From contig JAFRPW010000008.1 of the NCBI GenBank assembly GCA_017428945.1, forward strand, positions 33,662-97,661: a DNA stretch of 64,000 bases, written 5' to 3'. The DNA comes from Bacteroidales bacterium (GTDB lineage Bacteria > Bacteroidota > Bacteroidia > Bacteroidales > UBA932). The stretch's first letter is position 1. Each line of letters begins with the position of its first letter. Made by a program: the position numbers and the translations under genes. The notes under the pieces were generated by a model, which made no database searches, was not told the origin of the DNA, and worked only from the letters and a program-made list of their open reading frames with translations. This document shows, in pieces, positions 25,159-34,116 of this stretch.

Positions 25159-26373
25159 ATGATCATTCTTGTTATCAACTGCGGAAGCTCATCCATCAAG
25201 TATCAGCTTCTGGACATGAAGAGCGACGACGTATTCAATGTCATTGCCAAGGGTATTGCAGAAAAGATAGGCCTCCCCGCCGGAGTGCTCCAGTACGCCC
25301 CTGCAGGAAAGGAAAAAATAGTCACGGACATTCCCATTCCGGACCACAAGGTTGGCATGCAGCTCATCCTTGCAGCCCTTACGGATCCCCAGACAGGTGT
25401 CCTGAAATCCCTTGAGGACATTGAGGCCGTGGGCCACCGTATCGTCCAGGGCGGAGATTTCTTCTCCGGTTCAGTTCTCGTGAACGACGACGTCCTCCAG
25501 AAAATTGCATTCTGCGCAGACTTCGCCCCTCTTCACAATCCTGCCCACCTCCTTGGTATCCATGCCATGCAGGACGTGCTTCCCAGCGTACCCCAGGTCG
25601 TCACCTTCGACACCGCTTTTCACCAGACCATGCCCGCATACGCATACATGTACGGCCTTCCGTACGAGTATTATGAGAAATACCGCGTACGCCGTTACGG
25701 CGCCCACGGTACGTCCCACCAGTTCGTCGCCGGTGTCGGTGCAAAGCTTGCGGGCATCGATATCAACAACTCAAAGATCATCACCTGCCATCTTGGCGCC
25801 GGCAGTTCCATCTGCGCCATCCAGAACGGCAAGTGCGTAGACACCTCCATGGGTTTCACCCCTCTCGAAGGCATGATCATGGGCACCCGTGTGGGCAACA
25901 TCGACGCCAATGCGGTGCTGTACCTGGAAAAGAAACTGGGTGTAGACCCCGATGAGATGACCACCATCCTCAACCGCAAGTCCGGTTTCCTGGGCGTATC
26001 CACCAAGACTTCCGACGCCCGTGAACTTGACGAGCTCGCAAACGGCGGAGATCCCAAGGCAAAGCTCTCCCTCAAAAAGTATACATACGATATCATCAAG
26101 AACATCGGCTCATATGTTGCGGCCATGAACGGCGTAGACCTCATCATCTTCACCGGAGGCATCGGAGAGCACAATTCCCGCCTGCGCCGCCGCGTGCTGG
26201 AGAACTTCTCCTACCTGGGCCTCAAGGTAGATTATGAAGCCAATGTCGCATGGGGAGAAGACGCCATCATTACTACGGAAGATTCCACTGTGAAGGCCGC
26301 CCTCATCTGCACCAACGAAGAGCTTGTCATAGCCCGCGATACCATGCACCTCGTACTCGAAAACCAAGAATAA
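25159..26373 (+). CDS. ackA: Acetate kinase
   Basis: Acetate kinase makes ATP and acetate from acetyl phosphate and ADP. The 404-residue length fits acetate kinase (butyrate kinases are about 355). Motifs: VINCGSSSIKYQLL at the start, VGHRIVQGG, VVTFDTAFH, RRYGAHGTSHQFV, ITCHLGAGSSICAI, DTSMGFTPLEG and FTGGIGEHNSRLR. The A in YGAHGTSH replaces the usual F. It is followed after 13 bp by a Ptb-type acyltransferase gene and then tpiA. Confidence 0.95.
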   Translation: MIILVINCGSSSIKYQLLDMKSDDVFNVIAKGIAEKIGLPAGVLQYAPAGKEKIVTDIPIPDHKVGMQLILAALTDPQTGVLKSLEDIEAVGHRIVQGGDFFSGSVLVNDDVLQKIAFCADFAPLHNPAHLLGIHAMQDVLPSVPQVVTFDTAFHQTMPAYAYMYGLPYEYYEKYRVRRYGAHGTSHQFVAGVGAKLAGIDINNSKIITCHLGAGSSICAIQNGKCVDTSMGFTPLEGMIMGTRVGNIDANAVLYLEKKLGVDPDEMTTILNRKSGFLGVSTKTSDARELDELANGGDPKAKLSLKKYTYDIIKNIGSYVAAMNGVDLIIFTGGIGEHNSRLRRRVLENFSYLGLKVDYEANVAWGEDAIITTEDSTVKAALICTNEELVIARDTMHLVLENQE

Positions 26374-26386
26374 ACCTACAATAACC

Positions 26387-27292
26387 ATGATTACTTCTTT
26401 CAACGACTTGTTTGCCGAGCTCCAGGCAAAAGGAATCTGCAAGAGAATGATAGTGGCCTGGGGTGTGGATTCCCACTCCATAGAGGCTGCATCACTGGCA
26501 ACTGACAAGGGCTTCGTCACAACCACCCTGGTCGGAGACCCCGACCTCATCGACGCCGTTTGCAAAGACTGCAAGATAGATTCTTCCAAGTTCACCATCA
26601 TCCCTGAAAAGGACGAGCTCAAGGCTGTCGCAAAGGCGGTCCAGATGGTTCACGACGGTGAAGGCGACGTCCTCATGAAGGGCCTCTGCTCTACGGACAA
26701 GTTCCTCCGCGCCATCCTCAACAAGGAAGTTGGCCTGCTCCCTGCAAAGGGCCTCCTTTCTCACGTAGGCGTCATCGAGAATCCCAACTACCACAAGCTC
26801 CTCTTCCTTACCGATATGGCCGTCATCCCTCAGCCGGATTTCCGCCAGAAGGTTAAGCTCGCCGGATTCGTTACCGGTGTGGCAAAGAGCTTCGGCATCG
26901 CTATGCCAAAGATTGCCTTCATCGCCGCCTCGGAGCAGATGCTGGATTCCATGCCCGCCTGCATAGAGGGCGCCATGCTTGCCAAGATGTGTGACCGCGG
27001 CCAGATCAAGGCCATCGGCGACGGCCCTCTTGCCCTGGATGTCGCAATTGACCAGGAAGCAGTTGAAATCAAGAAGCTCAAGAGCCCCGTGGCCGGAGAT
27101 GCAGACTGCCTGCTCTTCCCCAACATCGAGAGTGCAAACGTCTTCTGGAAAACCAACTCCAAGCTTGCCACAGGCGTACGCCAGGCCGGTTTCCTAGTGG
27201 GCACAAAGGTCCCTTGCATCCTTGCCTCCCGCGCAGACTCCGTTGACGTAAAACTCAACTCCATTGCATCCGCAGTTATTTCAGCCAAATAA
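26387..27292 (+). CDS. Phosphate acetyl/butyryltransferase (Ptb-type)
   Basis: Enzymes of this family (PF01515) exchange CoA for phosphate on short acyl-CoAs, giving the acyl phosphate used by the kinase next door. At 301 residues it is of phosphate butyryltransferase size rather than the larger Pta. Motifs: VLMKGLCSTDKFLRAIL, HVGVIENPNYHKLLFLTDMAVIPQPDF and FPNIESANVFWKTNSKL. The acyl length it prefers cannot be read from the sequence; with AckA it would probably serve acetyl-CoA or propionyl-CoA. It sits 13 bp after ackA and 6 bp before tpiA. Confidence 0.88.
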   Translation: MITSFNDLFAELQAKGICKRMIVAWGVDSHSIEAASLATDKGFVTTTLVGDPDLIDAVCKDCKIDSSKFTIIPEKDELKAVAKAVQMVHDGEGDVLMKGLCSTDKFLRAILNKEVGLLPAKGLLSHVGVIENPNYHKLLFLTDMAVIPQPDFRQKVKLAGFVTGVAKSFGIAMPKIAFIAASEQMLDSMPACIEGAMLAKMCDRGQIKAIGDGPLALDVAIDQEAVEIKKLKSPVAGDADCLLFPNIESANVFWKTNSKLATGVRQAGFLVGTKVPCILASRADSVDVKLNSIASAVISAK

Positions 27293-27298
27293 AACGAA

Positions 27299-28054
27299 AT
27301 GAGAAAGTATATCGTAGCAGGGAACTGGAAAATGAACACCACCGTTCCCGAGGGCGTACAGCTCGCCAAAGAAGTTGTAGAAAAAGCAAAGGATCTCCCC
27401 GCAAACGTAGAGCTTGTAGTAGCTCCTCCTTTCACCCATCTTGCACTTGTAGCAGAGGCTCTCAAGGGTTCAAAGGTAAAGCTCAGCGCCCAGAACTGCG
27501 CAGACCATGAAAAGGGTGCTTATACCGGTGAGGTTGCAGTTAACATGCTCACCTCCATCGGCTGCCAGTACACGATCCTCGGTCACTCCGAGCGCCGCCA
27601 GTACTATGGAGAAACAGACGAAAAGCTGGTCGTCAAGACCAAACTCGCCCTTGAGGCCGGCCTCAAGGTTATCCTCTGCGTAGGTGAGAACCTTGATGAG
27701 CGCGAAGCCGGAAAGCACTTCCAGGTTGTTACGGAGCAGACCAAGAATGTTCTCTTCAACTTCTCTGCAGAAGACATGAAAAACATCGTTATTGCATACG
27801 AGCCCGTCTGGGCAATCGGCACCGGCAAAACCGCAACTGCAGAACAGGCGGAGGAAATCCACGCATGCATCCGCAGCGTCATTGCTGAGAAGTTCGGCGC
27901 CCAGGTGGCAGACGACCTCACAATCCTCTACGGCGGCTCATGCAAGCCTTCCAATGCAAAGGAACTCTTTGCCCAGAAAGATATCGACGGCGGCCTCATC
28001 GGCGGCGCAGCCCTCAAGGCTGACGACTTCCTGGGAATCGCTACCAGTTTCTAG
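27299..28054 (+). CDS. tpiA: Triosephosphate isomerase
   Basis: TpiA interconverts dihydroxyacetone phosphate and glyceraldehyde-3-phosphate. This 251-residue protein has GNWKMN (substrate lysine, about 8-13), LGHSERR (electrophilic histidine, about 93-99), the catalytic glutamate in [14 protein letters not shown] (about 165-178) and [10 protein letters not shown]...GGLIGGAAL phosphate loops. Length is normal. It is last in the ackA-ptb-tpiA run and ends 4 bp from the convergent xerD-like gene. Confidence 0.98.
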   Translation: MRKYIVAGNWKMNTTVPEGVQLAKEVVEKAKDLPANVELVVAPPFTHLALVAEALKGSKVKLSAQNCADHEKGAYTGEVAVNMLTSIGCQYTILGHSERRQYYGETDEKLVVKTKLALEAGLKVILCVGENLDEREAGKHFQVVTEQTKNVLFNFSAEDMKNIVIAYEPVWAIGTGKTATAEQAEEIHACIRSVIAEKFGAQVADDLTILYGGSCKPSNAKELFAQKDIDGGLIGGAALKADDFLGIATSF

Positions 28055-28058
28055 CCGG

Positions 28059-28910
28059 CTACCTCCGCGGGTGATGCTCCAGGATGGAGCGGTGCCAGGT
28101 GGAGGAGTCGATATGTGTATAAATCTCGGTCGTGAGGATACTCTCATGACCGAGCATTTCTTGTACTATCCTCAGGTCCGCGCCGTTTTCTATAAGATGA
28201 GTGGCAAAGCTGTGGCGGAAGGTGTGGGGAGAGATTTCCTTGTTCACTCCGGCAGCCATTGCCTGGGTCTTTACCATATTGAAAATGGATACGCGGCTGA
28301 GGGGCTTTCCAAACTTGTTGAGGAAAAGGTAATCGTCAAAAGCGGAGGCGGCGGGCGCGGGACGGGACGGAAGATATGCCTTTATGGCATCTGCAGCGCA
28401 GTCTCCAAGAGGCACCAGCCGCTGCTTGTTGCCTTTGCCGATTACATTCACAAAACCGTCGTCAAGATACACGCGGGATAATCTCAGGGCCGATACCTCG
28501 CTTACCCTGAGACCGCAGCCGTAAAGCACTTCCAGGATAGCCCTGTCCCTGTGGCCAAGCGGGACGGACTCCAGGATGGCGGTGACCTCTTCCACGCTAA
28601 GGACCGCCGGGAGATACTTTCCAAGCTTTGGGGATTCCACCCTGTCGCAGGGGTTAACCTTTATCTCTCCTTCCTCCACGCACCATGAAAAGAAACTCCT
28701 GAGAGAACTTAGCAGCCTGGCCGAAGAGCGTTTGGATATGCCATGGTCCGTCTTCCGGCCAAGAAATGAAGTGATGTCCCCGGGCCGGACGCTGCGGGGA
28801 TTCCCGCCATAGAACTCCAGAAACTCCTCTACATCATGGCAATAGGATGCCACCGTATTGGGTGACATCCTTCTTTCAAGAATAAGGTAATTTCTGTAGT
28901 CCTTAATCAT
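28059..28910 (-). CDS. xerD: Tyrosine recombinase XerD/XerC type
   Basis: Xer recombinases resolve chromosome dimers at dif, activated by FtsK, whose gene lies 7 kb away. This 283-residue protein has an N-terminal SAM-like DNA-binding domain (1-90) and a catalytic domain with R135 (GCGLRVSE), H229-x-x-R232 (HTFRHSFATHLI), H255 (MLGHESI) and Y264. The lack of other phage genes nearby, and the compact size, fit a housekeeping Xer protein rather than an integrase. The ATG at 28910 is just downstream of a REP-like palindrome. Confidence 0.92.
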   Translation of the reverse strand: MIKDYRNYLILERRMSPNTVASYCHDVEEFLEFYGGNPRSVRPGDITSFLGRKTDHGISKRSSARLLSSLRSFFSWCVEEGEIKVNPCDRVESPKLGKYLPAVLSVEEVTAILESVPLGHRDRAILEVLYGCGLRVSEVSALRLSRVYLDDGFVNVIGKGNKQRLVPLGDCAADAIKAYLPSRPAPAASAFDDYLFLNKFGKPLSRVSIFNMVKTQAMAAGVNKEISPHTFRHSFATHLIENGADLRIVQEMLGHESILTTEIYTHIDSSTWHRSILEHHPRR

Positions 28911-28914
28911 ATAA

Positions 28915-28938
28915 GATTCCCGGTCAAGCCGGGAATGA
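28915..28938. repeat. REP-like palindrome between the M49 and xerD genes
   Basis: ATTCCCGG (28916-28923), a 5-base loop and CCGGGAAT (28929-28936). It fills most of the 33-bp gap between the M49 peptidase stop and the xerD start, so it could act as a terminator or mask xerD translation. A related copy is inside ftsK at 19721-19745. Confidence 0.7.
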
Positions 28939-28943
28939 TGTGG

Positions 28944-30950
28944 TTACAACGTACCGTACTTCTTGCCGTAGAGGAGCATCTGGCCAAGGTAGTCGTCCGT
29001 GTAGACGACCTCGTAGTCCTTGACAGAGCCGTCATCGGCCACTACGGGACGGATTTCCGGGTTCACGAATCCGCCGTAAGGCTTGAGGTTAAGGGCTTCG
29101 TAGCGGGCTTTCACTTCCTTGTGCAGTTCGGGGTCAATGTTTACGGCATAGGTCTCAATCAGGTTCTTTCCGGCCTGGTAGTCACCTTCGGACTTTATTC
29201 GCTGTATCTCCGCCAGGAGCTCTGCAAACAGGGCGCGGAGCTTGACGTAGTCGTTTACTACAAAGTAGGTCTTGCCGCCACGGACTTTCTTTTCGATAAC
29301 CTTGTCCTTAGCACCCTTTTCATAGCACCATTCGGCAACCAGCTTGCGGTTCTGCATGTGGGCTTCGGTGTTGGGACGGCCAAGTTCAACGCGGGTGAAC
29401 TGCACCATGAGGCCGTTACGGATGTAGTTGGCGTACTCAGCCTTATAGGCCTCGGGATCCGGCATAATGCCAAGTTCCACCATCTTGGGATCGGCAGTGT
29501 AGTAAAGGCCGAAGAGGTCTGCCCTGGCTTCTTCAAGTGCGCTGGCGTATTCTCCCATCTGGGTGGCGCTTACCCCGGGAAGGAGCTGGCCGGAAGCGTG
29601 GCCGAGGCACTCGTGGAGGTCTGTGTGTATTTCATCGGCAATGGTGCCCCACTTCTTGGCCATGTCTATTTCCTTCTGGTCCCAGGCGAACTCCTTGAGG
29701 GTGCTGGTGGGCATCTCCTGGGCGGCGAGGTCGTAGGTGTGGGTAATGTTGGCTATGGTGACGCTCTTTGAGCCGTGCTCCTTTCGGATCCAGTCCGCAT
29801 TGGGCAGGTTGATGCCGATTGGCGTGGACGGATAGCTGTCTCCCGCCAGGCACACGGCGTTGATGACCTTGGCCGATACGCCCTTTACCTTCTCCTTTTT
29901 GAAGCGGGGGTCTACCGGGGAGTTGTCCTCGAACCACTGTGCGTTGGCGGAAAGGGTCTCCGTGCGGCGGGAGGCGTCGAAGTCCTTGATGTTCACGTAT
30001 CCTTCCCAGGATGCCTTGCGGCCCAGAGGGTCGTTGTAGTCTTCGATGAAGCCGTTGATGAAGTCCACCGTGCCGATGGTATCCTTCACCCACTCGATAT
30101 TGAACTTGTCCCAGGTGCGGAGGTCTCCGGTCTTATAATAATCTATAAGGAGGGCGATGGCACGCTTCTGGATATCGTTCTCTGCCACATCGGCGGCTTT
30201 TGCGAGCTCCTCACATATTTTTTCGATGGCAGCGGAGTATATGCCTCCGATCTTCCAGGGAAGCTCCTTTACCTTTCCGTCCTTGCCCTTCACTACCTTG
30301 GTGTTGAGGCCGTAGGAGACTGGCTCCGGGTCGTTGACTTTCATTATACCGGCGTAGTACTTCTCAACCTCCTCGCGGGAGACGTTCTCATAATAGTTGA
30401 CGGCGGAGAGCTTGACTATGTCTCCAGAGGTCTGTGTAGAGCGGCGCTGGGGATAGATTGCCGGATTGAAGACAATCTCCGCAAGCTCAGGGTCGTTCAC
30501 TCCGGCCTTGTCCAGAAGGCCCTGGAAGTACTCCCTGGAGCACCCGGGAAGGATTTTGTCTTCTGCATAGTGGTGGTGCATGCCGTTGGAGAAGAATACG
30601 CGCTTGGCATAGACAAGGAATTCCTGATACTCGGGGTTTCCATTATCGGCGTCCACGTTTTCCAGGACTGCCTCCAGGGCATGGCGTAGGCGGAGGTTAT
30701 CCTTGCAGTTCTGGTCCCAGAGGATGTCCCGGCCGAACTTTGCCGCCTCTGCAAGGTGATACGCATATTCCTTCTGCTGCAGGGAAAGGTTTTCCCAGCC
30801 GGGAATGCGGTAGCGCATGACCTTGAGGTCTGCGAATGAGTCTATCGTATACTTGAATTCTGCCTCATGAGTCTTGGGGGCCTTGGTGTCACATCCAGCA
30901 ACTGCTGCAGCTGCACATAGAGTGAAAATCATTTTCAAAAGTGTTTTCAT
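28944..30950 (-). CDS. M49-family dipeptidyl peptidase III-like lipoprotein
   Basis: From the ATG at 30950 this 668-residue protein starts MKTLLKMIFTLCAAAAVAGC (lipobox AGC), so it is exported and lipid-anchored. The M49 zinc motif HEXXGH is present as HECLGH (about residues 445-450), with the second motif EEARAD about 50 residues later. M49 enzymes cut dipeptides from peptide N-termini. The longer frame to 31145 runs over the promoter and the divergent gene and lacks a signal peptide. It is divergent from the clostripain-like gene with a 40-bp spacer. Confidence 0.93.
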   Translation of the reverse strand: MKTLLKMIFTLCAAAAVAGCDTKAPKTHEAEFKYTIDSFADLKVMRYRIPGWENLSLQQKEYAYHLAEAAKFGRDILWDQNCKDNLRLRHALEAVLENVDADNGNPEYQEFLVYAKRVFFSNGMHHHYAEDKILPGCSREYFQGLLDKAGVNDPELAEIVFNPAIYPQRRSTQTSGDIVKLSAVNYYENVSREEVEKYYAGIMKVNDPEPVSYGLNTKVVKGKDGKVKELPWKIGGIYSAAIEKICEELAKAADVAENDIQKRAIALLIDYYKTGDLRTWDKFNIEWVKDTIGTVDFINGFIEDYNDPLGRKASWEGYVNIKDFDASRRTETLSANAQWFEDNSPVDPRFKKEKVKGVSAKVINAVCLAGDSYPSTPIGINLPNADWIRKEHGSKSVTIANITHTYDLAAQEMPTSTLKEFAWDQKEIDMAKKWGTIADEIHTDLHECLGHASGQLLPGVSATQMGEYASALEEARADLFGLYYTADPKMVELGIMPDPEAYKAEYANYIRNGLMVQFTRVELGRPNTEAHMQNRKLVAEWCYEKGAKDKVIEKKVRGGKTYFVVNDYVKLRALFAELLAEIQRIKSEGDYQAGKNLIETYAVNIDPELHKEVKARYEALNLKPYGGFVNPEIRPVVADDGSVKDYEVVYTDDYLGQMLLYGKKYGTL

Positions 30951-30955
30951 ATCTG

Positions 30956-30963
30956 CAAATTTA
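30956..30963 (-). promoter_or_regulatory. -7 box touching the M49 gene start
   Basis: TAAATTTG on the minus strand, only 5 bases before the ATG at 30950. The transcript would start at or next to the start codon, predicting a leaderless or near-leaderless mRNA. Confidence 0.55.
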
Positions 30964-30976
30964 GGAAAAAAAACTA

Positions 30977-30984
30977 TATCTTTG
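30977..30984 (+). promoter_or_regulatory. -7 box touching the clostripain-like gene start
   Basis: TATCTTTG, 6 bases before the GTG at 30991. This again predicts a leaderless or near-leaderless mRNA. Confidence 0.55.
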
Positions 30985-30990
30985 TAGTCT

Positions 30991-32322
30991 GTGAAAAGGC
31001 TTTTGATAATATTGACCATTCTTGCCTCCCTTGTTTCATGTACAGGGGACAAGTATTTCTCGTATGATTCAACAGAACCGTCCGGCCCCGCAGATTCATG
31101 GGCGGAAAAGTCACGCGTGGAATCTCCGGAGACAAGAAGCGTCATGCTGCTCTATTCTGCCGGTTTCAATTCCCTGGCAGATAATCTGGACACAAACATA
31201 AAGGAGCTTGAGCAGGGCTTTATACCGGAAAGGAAAACCAGGGCTGACCACATTCTCCTTGTATATTCAAAGCTGACCAGGAGAAACAGTTACGGCAACT
31301 GTACCACAGACTACTCCACTCCCACCAAATCGGCCCTTTTCCGTATGTACACAAAGGACGGCGCAATTGTCAAGGACACCCTCAGGATATGGGGAGAGGA
31401 CGTAAGTTCCGTAGACCCAAATACCCTCAGGGAAGTATGCCAGGCTGCGTACGACCTTTTCCCCGCCAAAACCTACGGCATGGTATTCACATCCCATGCA
31501 TCCGGCTGGCTTCCTGCCGGTTATTATAACAATCCGTCGGCATTCGAGCCCTCCATTTCCATCTGGAAGAGATCACTTCCCGGAAGGAACCAGCGGCTTT
31601 ATCCTCCCATTGATCCTTATCCCGCAGTCAAGAGTCTGGGCCAGGAAGTCACCCCCGACAGCCCCGGGGAAATGGAGCTTGACGAATTTGCCGATGCACT
31701 TCCCATCCACCTGGACTACCTTATCATCGACGCGTGTCTTTCTGGATGCGTGGAGGTTGCTTACCAGCTGCGCGGTAAGGTAGATGTGGTGGGCTTCTCA
31801 CAGGCCGAGGTCCTTTCCAAAGGCTTCGACTACTTAACCATTACGCGGCACCTTCTCAAAGCCACACCGGATCCCGTTCAGGTCTGCAAGGATTATTTTG
31901 CCCGCTACGATGCCCAGTCCGGGGCGTTCAGGTCCGCTACCATATCCACAGTGGACACCAGGGAGATGGAACCCCTGGTAAATATTTGCAAAACCCTTTT
32001 CCAGAAATACCGTACTCAGATCCATACCATGGACGGGTACAATGTCCAGGGCTATTTCCGTTTTCAACGCCACTTCTTCTACGACCTCAAGGACATCCTT
32101 GTCAAGGCAGGCATCACTCCGGAGGAGGAGGCCCAGCTGGACGACGCCCTGTCCCGCTGCGTGTTATACAAGGCTGCAACGGATTTCTTCCTGTCTGAAT
32201 TCAGAATACGCTACGCCTGCGGTTTTTCCATGTACTTCCCCGCCAAGGGAAGCGATTTCCTGGACAACTACTACATGGAACACATAGACTGGAACAGGGA
32301 TACCGGTCTGGTAACAAAATAA
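30991..32322 (+). CDS. Clostripain-like (C11) cysteine peptidase lipoprotein
   Basis: C11 peptidases are caspase-fold cysteine proteases that usually cut after Arg or Lys. This 443-residue protein begins with a GTG followed by a lipoprotein signal (KRLLIILTILASLVSC). The catalytic dyad is visible: H169 in FTSHASGWLPAG and C249 in IIDACLSGCVEVAYQL. No upstream in-frame ATG can replace the GTG because the promoter lies there. It is divergent from the M49 peptidase and followed by sppA after 9 bp. Confidence 0.93.
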   Translation: MKRLLIILTILASLVSCTGDKYFSYDSTEPSGPADSWAEKSRVESPETRSVMLLYSAGFNSLADNLDTNIKELEQGFIPERKTRADHILLVYSKLTRRNSYGNCTTDYSTPTKSALFRMYTKDGAIVKDTLRIWGEDVSSVDPNTLREVCQAAYDLFPAKTYGMVFTSHASGWLPAGYYNNPSAFEPSISIWKRSLPGRNQRLYPPIDPYPAVKSLGQEVTPDSPGEMELDEFADALPIHLDYLIIDACLSGCVEVAYQLRGKVDVVGFSQAEVLSKGFDYLTITRHLLKATPDPVQVCKDYFARYDAQSGAFRSATISTVDTREMEPLVNICKTLFQKYRTQIHTMDGYNVQGYFRFQRHFFYDLKDILVKAGITPEEEAQLDDALSRCVLYKAATDFFLSEFRIRYACGFSMYFPAKGSDFLDNYYMEHIDWNRDTGLVTK

Positions 32323-32331
32323 AAACCTTAT

Positions 32332-34116
32332 ATGAAAGACTTCGGAAAAATGCTTCTTGCGGTGGTATGCGGCCTTGTCATCGTACAAATCCTCAAGTAC
32401 ATACTGCTGTTCATGTTTCTCGGCAGTTTTGCCGCAATGTCCGGTAACGGCTCCAAGGCCATCCCCCACGAGGGCATCCTGGACCTTAACATGGCCAATA
32501 TCCAGATTATGGAGCAGACTACGGAAATGGCCGTTCCCGCCTTTTCTCCGGCCGGTCTCAACATGCAGCTCAGCCCGGTAGGCCTAAGGGATGCCGTGAA
32601 GGCCATCCAGACAGCCGCCGCAGACCCTGGAGTAAAGTACATCCTGCTTCGTCCGGACGGCGTATCGGCCGGAATGGCAGACCTGGAGGAACTCAGGGCA
32701 GCCCTGAAGGATTTCCGCCGCAGCGGTAAGCCTGTCATCGCATATACGGAAAACCCCGGAAACGGCTCCTACTACCTTGCTACCGTGGCAGACAAGATCT
32801 ACATGCCCGATGTCAAGGGAGGCAACTACACCATGGTCGGCCTTTCCGCCCAGATGATGTTCCTGAAAGACCTCCTGGACAAGCTTGGGGTAAATGTCCA
32901 GCTGATACGTCACGGCAAATACAAGAGCGCCGGAGAGATGTTCATCCGCTCTTCCTCATCTCCGGAGAACAGGGAGCAGAACCAGGTCATGATAAACACC
33001 GCCTGGAGGAACTTCACCGCCGACATCACCTCGGCCCGCGATATATCCGCCCAGGAGTTCAACAAACTCATTGACGACCTTGCACTTGTCTTCCCCGAAG
33101 ACTTTCTCGAGGCAGGCCTTGTAGACGAACTCATGAGCCACGAGGACCTTCTCTCCAAGCTCTGCACCCTTGCACAGGTAGAGGACTCCAGGGATCTCAA
33201 ACTAATCCCTTTTGCCGACTACGTGCTTGCCCATAAGGACCTTGGCCTTCCCGGACGCAGCAACGTCGCAATCATCTATGCCGACGGCGACATCGTGGAA
33301 GGAAACGGATATGAAGGCATCTCGGCAGACCGCTTCGTCAAGATTATCGACGATGTGCGCAAGGACGCAAGCATCAAGGCCGTCGTCCTCAGGGTCAACT
33401 CTCCCGGCGGAAGCGTAAGTGCATCGGAGAAGATCCGTGCAGCCCTTAAGCTCCTTCAACAGGAGAAGCCTCTGGTGGCATCCTACGGCAATTATGCCGC
33501 TTCCGGCGGCTACTGGATTTCCAGCGGTTGCCAGAAAGTTTATTCCGATGCCAATACCCTTACCGGCTCCATCGGCGTATTCTCCATGATTCCTGAGTTC
33601 TCCAGGACCACCCGCAAGTTCGGAGTCGCAATAGAGACAGTGGGGTCCAACAAACACAGTGACATGCTCTCCCTCATGCGCCCGTTCGACGCTAAGGAAA
33701 CCGCATATATGCAGGCCTCCGTGGAGGACATATACGAAACCTTCGTGAATCTGGTTGCCGATGGCCGTTCATTGGAGCCTTCCCGCGTTGATCAGATAGC
33801 CCAGGGCCGCGTATGGATGGGCTCCGACGCCCTTGACATATCCCTGGTGGACGAAATAGGCACCCTTGAGGACGCCGTTATCTATGCCGCCGGCCTTGCA
33901 GGACTGCATTCCAAGGAAGACTACCGCGAGGTTGCCTATCCCAAGCCGCTCACAGTGGCCCAGCAGCTGATGATGACCTTCGGCCAGGGCGCGGAAGAGC
34001 CCACCATCCTTTCCGGAACGCCTTTCCAGGCCATTGGCAAAGACCTTGACCGTTTGAACGCTTCCACACCTTCCCTTGTCTACGCCCGTATGCCGTATGA
34101 CATTGTAATAAGGTAA
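32332..34116 (+). CDS. sppA: Signal peptide peptidase SppA, 67K type
   Basis: SppA is a membrane serine protease that degrades signal peptides left after secretion. This 594-residue protein has an N-terminal membrane segment (about 8-30) and the double-domain layout of the long form. The catalytic lysine K198 is in RHGKYKSAGEMF of the first half and serine S391 in NYAASGGYWISSGC of the second, with VNSPGGSVSASE and LTGSIGVF around it. Its TAA overlaps the ATG of the next gene by one base. Confidence 0.95.
   Translation: MKDFGKMLLAVVCGLVIVQILKYILLFMFLGSFAAMSGNGSKAIPHEGILDLNMANIQIMEQTTEMAVPAFSPAGLNMQLSPVGLRDAVKAIQTAAADPGVKYILLRPDGVSAGMADLEELRAALKDFRRSGKPVIAYTENPGNGSYYLATVADKIYMPDVKGGNYTMVGLSAQMMFLKDLLDKLGVNVQLIRHGKYKSAGEMFIRSSSSPENREQNQVMINTAWRNFTADITSARDISAQEFNKLIDDLALVFPEDFLEAGLVDELMSHEDLLSKLCTLAQVEDSRDLKLIPFADYVLAHKDLGLPGRSNVAIIYADGDIVEGNGYEGISADRFVKIIDDVRKDASIKAVVLRVNSPGGSVSASEKIRAALKLLQQEKPLVASYGNYAASGGYWISSGCQKVYSDANTLTGSIGVFSMIPEFSRTTRKFGVAIETVGSNKHSDMLSLMRPFDAKETAYMQASVEDIYETFVNLVADGRSLEPSRVDQIAQGRVWMGSDALDISLVDEIGTLEDAVIYAAGLAGLHSKEDYREVAYPKPLTVAQQLMMTFGQGAEEPTILSGTPFQAIGKDLDRLNASTPSLVYARMPYDIVIR

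Noticed and set aside
30951-31145. N-terminal extension of the M49 peptidase
   Set aside because: It would remove the lipoprotein signal from the N-terminus and run across the divergent gene's coding start and both promoters.
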